From: Auanema rhodensis
Lineage: Eukaryota > Nematoda > Chromadorea > Rhabditida > Rhabditidae
DNA length: 64,000 nucleotides
NCBI GenBank assembly: GCA_964057225.1
Contig: OZ059896.1
Location: forward strand, 12,694,501 to 12,758,500
Direction of reading: 5' to 3'
The position numbers were made by a program, and so were the translations under genes. This document shows positions 38,401-48,397 of the stretch, in pieces. The notes under the pieces were generated by a model. That model ran no database searches, was not told the DNA's origin, and saw nothing but the letters and a program-made list of their open reading frames with translations. Position 1 is the stretch's first letter. Each line of letters starts with the position of its first letter.

Positions 38401-41400
38401 TGCACCTGCTGCACATGTGCGAGCTATTCGGGTGACCGAAGCCCAAACGAGCCACGCTTAGAAAATGAGGCTGACATAACACGTTTTTCACTCCTACCCA
38501 GATTGATTGCTTTAGAGACATTTCTGTCTTATCTCATTATATTCTCTACTTTGACTTTGATTTTTCTAAAATTTCATTAATGTATAATTCAAAATATCAT
38601 TTCTTGTGATCAGATTGTTAATCGTTGTATCTGTAAACGTTTCTCTCGAAATAGCGAGTAGAGTGTTCAGTTGTACTCACTTAACAAAGAAAGTAGAAGA
38701 ACATATATATTTAGAGCAAAAAAAGTGCGGAAAAGTCGTTATCTCGTTAAGATCAGTTTCACTGTTCAAAACTCTGTTTATTGTCACTCTACTTGCTATT
38801 TCGAGAGAAACGTTTTCAGATATATATGAATATTTACTACACTAGCAAGCAGAAGAAAACCTTATACTAGTTCATTGTTTTTTTTAATTTTTTTCGGTAT
38901 ATTTATTTTTTCACTGTCAAATCGGCAACACTAGCAAGCAGAAGAAAACCTTATACTAGTTCATTGTTTTTTTTTAAATTTTTTTCGGTATATTTATTTT
39001 TTCACTGTCAAATCGGATAGCACCTGCTGCACATGTGCGAGCTATTCGAGTGACCGATGCCCAAACGAGCCACGCTTAGAAAATGAGGCTGACATAACAC
39101 GTTTTTCACTCCTACCCAGATTGATTGCTTTAGAGACATTTCTGTCTTATCTCATTATATTCTTTACTTTGACTTTGATTTTTCTAAAATTTCATTAATG
39201 TATAATTCAAAATATCATTTCTTGTGATCAGATTGTTAATCGTTATATCTGTAAACGTTTCTCTCGAAATAGCAAGTAGAGTGTTCAGTTGTACTCACTT
39301 AACAAAGAAAGTAGAAAAACATATATATTTAGAGCAAAAAAAGTGCGGAAAAGTCGTTATCTCGTTAACATCAGTTTCACTGCCGAAAACTCTGTTTATT
39401 GTCATTCTACTTGCTATTTCGAGAGAAAGGTTCACAGATATATATGAATATTTACTACACTAGCAAGCAGAAGAAAACCTTATACTACTTCATTGTTTTT
39501 TTTTTAACTTTTTTCGGTATATTTATTTTTTCACTGTCAAATCGGCAAGCACCTGCTGCACATGTGCGAGCTATTCGGGTGACCGAAGCCCAAACGAGCC
39601 ACGCTTAGAAAATGAGGCTGACATAACACGTTTTTCACTCCTACCCAGATTGATTGCTTTAGAGACATTTCTGTCTTATCTCATTATATTCTCTACTTTG
39701 ACTTTGATTTTTCTAAAATTTCATTAATGTATAATTCAAAATATCATTTCTTGTGATCAGATTGTTAATCGTTGTATCTGTAAACGTTTCTCTCGAAATA
39801 GCGAGTAGAGTGTTCAGTTGTACTCACTTAACAAAGAAAGTAGAAGAACATATATATTTAGAGCAAAAAAAGTGCGGAAAAGTCGTTATCTCGTTAAGAT
39901 CAGTTTCACTGTTCAAAACTCTGTTTATTGTCACTCTACTTGCTATTTCGAGAGAAACGTTTTCAGATATATATGAATATTTACTACACTAGCAAGCAGA
40001 AGAAAACCTTATACTAGTTCATTGTTTTTTTTTAATTTTTTTCGGTATATTTATTTTTTCACTGTCAAATCGGCAACACTAGCAAGCAGAAGAAAACCTT
40101 ATACTAGTTCATTGTTTTTTTTTTAATTTTTTTCGGTATATTTATTTTTTCACTGTCAAATCGGATAGCACCTGCTGCACATGTGCGAGCTATTCGAGTG
40201 ACCGATGCCCAAACGAGCCACGCTTAGAAAATGAGGCTGACATAACACGTTTTTCACTCCTACCCAGATTGATTGCTTTAGAGACATTTCTGTCTTATCT
40301 CATTATATTCTCTACTTTGACTTTGATTTTTCTAAAATTTCATTAATGTATAATTCAAAATATCATTTCTTGTGATCAGATTGTTAATCGTTATATCTGT
40401 AAACGTTTCTCTCGAAATAGCAAGTAGAGTGTTCAGTTGTACTCACTTAACAAAGAAAGTAGAAAAACATATATATTTAGAGCAAAAAAAGTGCGGAAAA
40501 GTCGTTATCTCGTTAACATCAGTTTCACTGCCCAAAACTCTGTTTATTGTCATTCTACTTGCTATTTCGAGAGAAACGTTCACAGATATATATGAATATT
40601 TACTACACTAGCAAGCAGAAGAAAACCTTATACTAGTTCATTGTTTTTTTTTTAATTTTTTTCGGTATATTTATTTTTTCACTGTCCAATCGGCAAGCAC
40701 CTGCTGCACATGTGCGAGCTATTCGAGTGACCGATGCCCAAACGAGCCACGCTTAGAAAATGAGGCTGACATAACACGTTTTTCACTCCTACCCAGATTG
40801 ATTGCTTTAGAGACATTTCTGTCTTATCTCATTATATTCTCTACTTTGACTTTGATTTTTCTAAAATTTCATTAATGTATAATTCAAAATATCATTTCTT
40901 GTGATCAGATTGTTAATCGTTATATCTGTAAACGTTTCTCTCGAAATAGCAAGTAGAGTGTTCAGTTGTACTCACTTAACAAAGAAAGTAGAAAAACATA
41001 TATATTTAGAGCAAAAAAAGTGCGGAAAAGTCGTTATCTCGTTAACATCAGTTTCACTGTTCAAAACTCTGTTTATTGTCACTCTACTTGCTATTTCGAG
41101 AGAAACGTTTACAGATATATATGAATATTTACTACACTAGCAAGCAGAAGAAAACCTTATACTAGTTCATTGTTTTTTTTTTAATTTTTTTCGGTATATT
41201 TATTTTTTCACTGTCAAATCGGCATGCACCTGCTGCACATGTGCGAGCTATTCGAGTGACCGAAGCCCAAACGAGCCACGCTTAGAAAATGAGGCTGACA
41301 TAACACGTTTTTCACTCCTACCCAGATTGATTGCTTTAGAGACATTTCTGTCTTATCTCATTATATTCTCTACTTTGACTTTGATTTTTCTAAAATTTCA

Positions 41401-44400
41401 TTAATGTATAATTCAAAATATCATTTCTTGTGATCAGATTGTTAATCGTTGTATCTGTAAACGTTTCTCTCGAAATAGCGAGTAGAGTGTTCAGTTGTAC
41501 TCACTTAACAAAGAAAGTAGAAGAACATATATATTTAGAGCAAAAAAAGTGCGGAAAAGTCGTTATCTCGTTAAGATCAGTTTCACTGTTCAAAACTCTG
41601 TTTATTGTCACTCTACTTGCTATTTCGAGAAAAACGTTTTCAGATATATATGAATATTTACTACACTAGCAAGCAGAAGAAAACCTTATACTAGTTCATT
41701 GTTTTTTTTAATTTTTTTCGGTATATTTATTTTTTCACTGTCAAATCGGCAACACTAGCAAGCAGAAGAAAACCTTATACTAGTTCATTGTTTTTTTTTT
41801 AATTTTTTTCGGTATATTTATTTTTTCACTGTCAAATCGGCAACACTAGCAAGCAGAAGAAAACCTTATACTAGTTCATTGTTTTTTTTTTAATTTTTTT
41901 CGGTATATTTATTTTTTCACTGTCAAATCGGATAGCACCTGCTGCACATGTGCGAGCTATTCGAGTGACCGATGCCCAAACGAGCCACGCTTAGAAAATG
42001 AGGCTGACATAACACGTTTTTCACTCCTACCCAGATTGATTGCTTTAGAGACATTTCTGTCTTATCTCATTATATTCTTTACTTTGACTTTGATTTTTCT
42101 AAAATTTCATTAATGTATAATTCAAAATATCATTTCTTGTGATCAGATTGTTAATCGTTATATCTGTAAACGTTTCTCTCGAAATAGCAAGTAGAGTGTT
42201 CAGTTGTACTCACTTAACAAAGAAAGTAGAAAAACATATATATTTAGAGCAAAAAAAGTGCGGAAAAGTCGTTATCTCGTTAACATCAGTTTCACTGCCG
42301 AAAACTCTGTTTATTGTCATTCTACTTGCTATTTCGAGAGAAAGGTTCACAGATATATATGAATATTTACTACACTAGCAAGCAGAAGAAAACCTTATAC
42401 TACTTCATTGTTTTTTTTTTAACTTTTTTCGGTATATTTATTTTTTCACTGTCAAATCGGCAAGCACCTGCTGCACATGTGCGAGCTATTCGGGTGACCG
42501 AAGCCCAAACGAGCCACGCTTAGAAAATGAGGCTGACATAACACGTTTTTCACTCCTACCCAGATTGATTGCTTTAGAGACATTTCTGTCTTATCTCATT
42601 ATATTCTCTACTTTGACTTTGATTTTTCTAAAATTTCATTAATGTATAATTCAAAATATCATTTCTTGTGATCAGATTGTTAATCGTTGTATCTGTAAAC
42701 GTTTCTCTCGAAATAGCGAGTAGAGTGTTCAGTTGTACTCACTTAACAAAGAAAGTAGAAGAACATATATATTTAGAGCAAAAAAAGTGCGGAAAAGTCG
42801 TTATCTCGTTAAGATCAGTTTCACTGTTCAAAACTCTGTTTATTGTCACTCTACTTGCTATTTCGAGAGAAACGTTTTCAGATATATATGAATATTTACT
42901 ACACTAGCAAGCAGAAGAAAACCTTATACTAGTTCATTGTTTTTTTTAATTTTTTTCGGTATATTTATTTTTTCACTGTCAAATCGGCAACACTAGCAAG
43001 CAGAAGAAAACCTTATACTAGTTCATTGTTTTTTTTTAAATTTTTTTCGGTATATTTATTTTTTCACTGTCAAATCGGATAGCACCTGCTGCACATGTGC
43101 GAGCTATTCGAGTGACCGATGCCCAAACGAGCCACGCTTAGAAAATGAGGCTGACATAACACGTTTTTCACTCCTACCCAGATTGATTGCTTTAGAGACA
43201 TTTCTGTCTTATCTCATTATATTCTTTACTTTGACTTTGATTTTTCTAAAATTTCATTAATGTATAATTCAAAATATCATTTCTTGTGATCAGATTGTTA
43301 ATCGTTATATCTGTAAACGTTTCTCTCGAAATAGCAAGTAGAGTGTTCAGTTGTACTCACTTAACAAAGAAAGTAGAAAAACATATATATTTAGAGCAAA
43401 AAAAGTGCGGAAAAGTCGTTATCTCGTTAACATCAGTTTCACTGCCGAAAACTCTGTTTATTGTCATTCTACTTGCTATTTCGAGAGAAAGGTTCACAGA
43501 TATATATGAATATTTACTACACTAGCAAGCAGAAGAAAACCTTATACTACTTCATTGTTTTTTTTTTAACTTTTTTCGGTATATTTATTTTTTCACTGTC
43601 AAATCGGCAAGCACCTGCTGCACATGTGCGAGCTATTCGGGTGACCGAAGCCCAAACGAGCCACGCTTAGAAAATGAGGCTGACATAACACGTTTTTCAC
43701 TCCTACCCAGATTGATTGCTTTAGAGACATTTCTGTCTTATCTCATTATATTCTCTACTTTGACTTTGATTTTTCTAAAATTTCATTAATGTATAATTCA
43801 AAATATCATTTCTTGTGATCAGATTGTTAATCGTTGTATCTGTAAACGTTTCTCTCGAAATAGCGAGTAGAGTGTTCAGTTGTACTCACTTAACAAAGAA
43901 AGTAGAAGAACATATATATTTAGAGCAAAAAAAGTGCGGAAAAGTCGTTATCTCGTTAAGATCAGTTTCACTGTTCAAAACTCTGTTTATTGTCACTCTA
44001 CTTGCTATTTCGAGAGAAACGTTTTCAGATATATATGAATATTTACTACACTAGCAAGCAGAAGAAAACCTTATACTAGTTCATTGTTTTTTTTTAATTT
44101 TTTTCGGTATATTTATTTTTTCACTGTCAAATCGGCAACACTAGCAAGCAGAAGAAAACCTTATACTAGTTCATTGTTTTTTTTTTAATTTTTTTCGGTA
44201 TATTTATTTTTTCACTGTCAAATCGGATAGCACCTGCTGCACATGTGCGAGCTATTCGAGTGACCGATGCCCAAACGAGCCACGCTTAGAAAATGAGGCT
44301 GACATAACACGTTTTTCACTCCTACCCAGATTGATTGCTTTAGAGACATTTCTGTCTTATCTCATTATATTCTCTACTTTGACTTTGATTTTTCTAAAAT

Positions 44401-45491
44401 TTCATTAATGTATAATTCAAAATATCATTTCTTGTGATCAGATTGTTAATCGTTATATCTGTAAACGTTTCTCTCGAAATAGCAAGTAGAGTGTTCAGTT
44501 GTACTCACTTAACAAAGAAAGTAGAAAAACATATATATTTAGAGCAAAAAAAGTGCGGAAAAGTCGTTATCTCGTTAACATCAGTTTCACTGCCCAAAAC
44601 TCTGTTTATTGTCATTCTACTTGCTATTTCGAGAGAAACGTTCACAGATATATATGAATATTTACTACACTAGCAAGCAGAAGAAAACCTTATACTAGTT
44701 CATTGTTTTTTTTTTAATTTTTTTCGGTATATTTATTTTTTCACTGTCCAATCGGCAAGCACCTGCTGCACATGTGCGAGCTATTCGAGTGACCGATGCC
44801 CAAACGAGCCACGCTTAGAAAATGAGGCTGACATAACACGTTTTTCACTCCTACCCAGATTGATTGCTTTAGAGACATTTCTGTCTTATCTCATTATATT
44901 CTCTACTTTGACTTTGATTTTTCTAAAATTTCATTAATGTATAATTCAAAATATCATTTCTTGTGATCAGATTGTTAATCGTTATATCTGTAAACGTTTC
45001 TCTCGAAATAGCAAGTAGAGTGTTCAGTTGTACTCACTTAACAAAGAAAGTAGAAAAACATATATATTTAGAGCAAAAAAAGTGCGGAAAAGTCGTTATC
45101 TCGTTAACATCAGTTTCACTGTTCAAAACTCTGTTTATTGTCACTCTACTTGCTATTTCGAGAGAAACGTTTACAGATATATATGAATATTTACTACACT
45201 AGCAAGCAGAAGAAAACCTTATACTAGTTCATTGTTTTTTTTTTAATTTTTTTCGGTATATTTATTTTTTCACTGTCAAATCGGCATGCACCTGCTGCAC
45301 ATGTGCGAGCTATTCGAGTGACCGATGCCCAAACGAGCCACGCTTAGAAAATGAGGCTGACATAACACGTTTTTCACTCCTACCCAGATTGATTGCTTTT
45401 GAGACATTTCTGTCTTATGTCATTATATTCTCTACTTTGACTTTGATTTTTCTAAAATTTCATTAATGTATAATTCAAAATATCATTTCTT
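32429..45491. repeat. higher-order repeat: four R-S-R-T-U pentamers (basic 2824 bp)
   Basis: Copy 1, 32429-35252: R-S-R-T-U, 2824 bp. Copy 2, 35253-38605: R-S-R-T-T-U, 3353 bp (T duplicated at 37019/37548). Copy 3, 38606-41429: R-S-R-T-U, 2824 bp. Copy 4, 41430-45491: R-S-R-S-R-T-U, 4062 bp (R-S duplicated, plus one extra 90-bp module). T has TGCCCAAAAC and GTTCACAG; U has TGTTCAAAAC and GTTTACAG. Internal intervals are 618, 529, 619, 529 and 529 bp, so the two doubled modules keep fixed places (R to S and R to T). Copies look nearly identical, making this the most homogeneous part of the window. Confidence 0.93.
41664..41934. repeat. triplicated 90-bp module unique to one R monomer (41430)
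   Basis: Module copies start at 41664, 41753 and 41844. The equivalent R-to-S intervals at 32429, 35253, 38606 and 42668 have only two copies (618 bp), so this copy gained one module (709 bp) after the pentamer had been amplified. The last two copies are nearly identical, consistent with a recent slippage or unequal exchange. Confidence 0.93.
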
Positions 45492-46260
45492 GTGATCAGA
45501 TTGTTAATCGTTATATCTGTAAACGTTTCTCTCGAAATAGCAAGTAGAGTGTTCAGTTGTACTCACTTAACAAAGAAAGTAGAAGAACATATATATTTAG
45601 AGCAAAAAAAGTGCGGAAAAGTCGTTATCTCGTTAACATCAGTTTCACTGTTCAAAACTCTGTTTATTGTCACTCTACTTGCTATTTCGAGAGAAACGTT
45701 TACAGATATATATGAATATTTACTACACTAGCAAGCAGAAGAAAACCTTATACTAGTTCATTGTTTTTTTTTTAATTTTTTTCGGTATATTTATTTTTTC
45801 ACTGTCAAATCGGCATGCACCTGCTGCACATGTGCGAGCTATTCGAGTGACCGATGCCCAAACGAGCCACGCTTAGAAAATGAGGCTGACATAACACGTT
45901 TTTCACTCCTACCTAGATTGATTGCTTTAGAGACATTTCTGTCTTATCTCATTATATTCTCTACTTTGACTTTGATTTTTCTAAAATTTCATTAATGTAT
46001 AATTCAAAATATCATTTCTTGTGATCAGATTGTTAATCGTTATATCTGTAAACGTTTCTCTCGAAATAGCAAGTAGAGTGTTCAGTTGTACTCACTTAAC
46101 AAAGAAAGTAGAAAAACATATATATTTAGAGCAAAAAAAGTGCGGAAAAGTCGTTATCTCGTTAACATCAGTTTCACTGCCGAAAACTCTGTTTATTGTC
46201 ATTCTACTTGCTATTTCGAGAGAAAGGTTCACAGATATATATGAATATTTACTACACTAG
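44434..46260. repeat. T-U-V-S segment, copy 2 (partner 30313-32139)
   Basis: Second copy at +14121 bp. A third, partial copy of its V part lies at 48927-49546: the spacer before 48927 has GCTTTTGAGAC with CTTATGTCATT and the spacer before 49547 has CTACCTAGATTG. V is therefore a rare type found at three dispersed places. Confidence 0.85.
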
Positions 46261-47387
46261 CAAGCAGAAGAAAACCTTATACTACTTCATTGTTTTTTTT
46301 TTAATTTTTTTCGGTATATTTATTTTTTCACTGTCAAATCGGCAAGCACCTGCTGCACATGTGCGAGCTATTCGGGTGACCGAAGCCCAAACGAGCCACG
46401 CTTAGAAAATGAGGCTGACATAACACGTTTTTCACTCCTACCCAGATTGATTGCTTTAGAGACATTTCTGTCTTATCTCATTATATTCTCTACTTTGACT
46501 TTGATTTTTCTAAAATTTCATTAATGTATAATTCAAAATATCATTTCTTGTGATCAGATTGTTAATCGTTATATCTGTGAACGTTTCTCTCGAAATAGCA
46601 AGTAGAGTTTTCAGTTGTACTCACTTAACAAAGAAAGTAAAAAAACATATATATTTAGAGCAAAAAAAGTGCGGAAAAGTCGTTATCTCGTTAACATCAG
46701 TTTCACTGTTCAAAACTCTGTTTATTGTCACTCTACTTGCTATTTCGAGAGAAACGTTCACAGATATATATGAATATTTACTACACTAGCAAGCAGAAGA
46801 AAACCTTATACTAGTTCATTGTTTTTTTTTTATTTTTTTCGGTATATTTATTTTTTCACTGTCAAATCGGCAACACTAGCAAGCAGAAGAAAACCTTATA
46901 CTAGTTCATTGTTTTTTTTTTAATTTTTTTCGGTATATTTATTTTTTCACTGTCAAATCGGATAGCACCTGCTGCACATGTGCGAGCTATTCGAGTGACC
47001 GATGCCCAAACGAGCCACGCTTAGAAAATGAGGCTGACATAACACGTTTTTCACTCCTACCCAGATTGATTGCTTTAGAGACATTTCTGTCTTATCTCAT
47101 TATATTCTCTACTTTGACTTTGATTTTTCTAAAATTTCATTAATGTATAATTCAAAATATCATTTCTTGTGATCAGATTGTTAATCGTTATATCTGTAAA
47201 CGTTTCTCTCGAAATAGCAAGTAGAGTGTTCAGTTGTACTCACTTAACAAAGAAAGTAGAAAAACATATATATTTAGAGCAAAAAAAGTGCGGAAAAGTC
47301 GTTATCTCGTTAACATCAGTTTCACTGCCCAAAACTCTGTTTATTGTCATTCTACTTGCTATTTCGAGAGAAACGTTCACAGATATA

Positions 47388-47414
47388 CAGTCATGTGCAA
47401 AAAACCTCGGACAA
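47388..47414 (+). repeat. left terminal inverted repeat of the MITE
   Basis: 27 bp beginning CAGTCATGTGC and ending CCTCGGACAA. Pairs with 48059-48085 with a single mismatch at the sixth base. The adjoining target duplication TA is at 47386-47387. Confidence 0.93.
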
Positions 47415-47442
47415 CTTTTAGAATCCCTTATACCTTCTCAGA

Positions 47443-47456
47443 CAAACTACAAAAAA
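47443..47456 (+). repeat. left subterminal inverted repeat of the MITE
   Basis: CAAACTACAAAAAA, 55 bases in from the left end. Its reverse complement lies at 48016-48029, 56 bases in from the right end. The near-equal distances suggest a longer, degraded terminal repeat of about 70 bp, or a subterminal transposase site. Confidence 0.8.
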
Positions 47457-48015
47457 TCAGAAAAAATACATTTTGAGTGTTAAAAATTGATAATGAATTC
47501 AGAAAAAGTTTAAAACATTTTAAAAATCATGTTTAAAAGTATTTTTTGGAGTCTCCGAAATTTTCATAAACTGCTAGAAGTCTTCTTTCTTGAATTTCAG
47601 AAGTTTCATCAAGACTTCAGAAATAATCTTTTGATATAGTGTTAGGAGTACACTAAACATCAATTTTTCTTTTAAACGGGAGAATTTGGTTGTATGTTAA
47701 CCAAGTTATCTTCATAGATATTCAGTAAGATTCAGATGCTGAAGCTTACTTGTTTGAAGCTATGCCATAGGAAAAACTTAGTTATTGATCGAGTTTTGTG
47801 CTTAGAATCATTTAAAAATATTTTTAATAAATTAACATGTTCCTAATCTCAAATTTTGTTATATTAAGATGAATTATTCAAAATAGTCAAAAAACACTAT
47901 TTTTCCTTATAAATTTAGAAATGATATTGAAATCAGTTTTAGTTATATTAACATATATTTTTACTGAGTATATACTATGTGATCTTACGAAACTTATGAA
48001 ATTAAAAAAAAAATT

Positions 48016-48029
48016 TTTTTTGTAGTTTG
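48016..48029 (-). repeat. right subterminal inverted repeat of the MITE
   Basis: TTTTTTGTAGTTTG, the reverse complement of 47443-47456. Confidence 0.8.
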
Positions 48030-48058
48030 AAGGGGTTTCTGGGGCCTCTAAGATATTT

Positions 48059-48085
48059 TTGTCCGAGGTTTTTTGCACAGGACTG
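48059..48085 (-). repeat. right terminal inverted repeat of the MITE
   Basis: Begins TTGTCCGAGG and ends GCACAGGACTG on the plus strand. It is the reverse complement of 47388-47414 except for one base. The second TA of the target duplication is at 48086-48087. Confidence 0.93.
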
Positions 48086-48397
48086 TATATGAATATTTAC
48101 TACACTAGCAAGCAGAAGAAAACCTTATACTACTTCATTGTTTTTTTTTTAATTTTTTTCGGTTTATTTATTTTTTCACTGTCCAATCGGCAAGCACCTG
48201 CTGCACATGTGCGAGCTATTCGGGTGACCGATGCCCAAACGAGCCACGCTTAGAAAATGAGGCTGACATAACACGTTTTTCACTCCTACCCAGATTGATT
48301 GCTTTAGAGACATTTCTGTCTTATCTCATTATATTCTCTACTTTGACTTTGATTTTTCTAAAATTTCATTAATGTATAATTCAAAATATCATTTCTT

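Larger units (their letters stand above)
1..47387. repeat. satellite DNA array, left block (monomer about 529 bp, plus n x 90 bp)
   Basis: Uninterrupted head-to-tail tandem repeat with all copies in one orientation. Counting the landmark GTGATCAG gives 82 copies here. Landmark starts are 430, 1050, 1580, 2199, 2728, 3348, 3878, 4497, 5117, 5736, 6356, 6886, 7506, 8125, 8656, 9275, 9985, 10604, 11226, 11755, 12373, 12903, 13522, 14141, 14671, 15290, 15820 (GTGATTAG), 16348, 16967, 17497, 18116, 18826, 19355, 19886, 20596, 21125, 21655, 22365, 22894, 23424, 23952, 24571, 25102, 25631, 26250, 26870, 27398, 28017, 28545, 29164, 29693, 30313, 30842, 31371, 31900, 32429, 33047, 33576, 34195, 34724, 35253, 35871, 36400, 37019, 37548, 38077, 38606, 39224, 39753, 40372, 40901, 41430, 42139, 42668, 43286, 43815, 44434, 44963, 45492, 46021, 46550 and 47169. 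Spacings fall into about 529, 619 and 709 bp. No gene, RNA gene or regulatory site can be supported in this stretch. I do not recognise the satellite family. Confidence 0.98.
47388..48085. mobile_element. 698-bp MITE-like element, Tc1/mariner type, non-autonomous
   Basis: The only sequence in the window unrelated to the satellite. It has 27-bp terminal inverted repeats with one mismatch (CAGTCATGTGC versus CAGTCCTGTGC at the two ends), a flanking TA duplication, and an AT-rich interior. Removing the element and one TA restores the normal monomer string AGATATATATGAATA. TA target duplications and termini beginning CAGT with a TGTGCAAAA-like stretch fit the Tc1/mariner superfamily. The interior has no frame long enough for a transposase (family proteins are about 340 residues); the longest, a 63-codon minus-strand frame at 47887-48078, shows no DDE or helix-turn-helix features I can recognise. 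It must have been moved by a transposase encoded elsewhere. Only one copy is present in the window. Confidence 0.9.

Noticed and set aside
47169-47483. A 104-codon frame, the longest in the window
   Set aside because: It is the repeat frame running into the left end of the MITE. It is an accidental fusion with a GTG start.
47887-48078. A possible transposase remnant in the MITE (63 codons, minus strand)
   Set aside because: It is AT-rich and low in complexity, with no recognisable DDE or DNA-binding motif, and far shorter than a Tc1/mariner transposase. The element is better read as non-autonomous.
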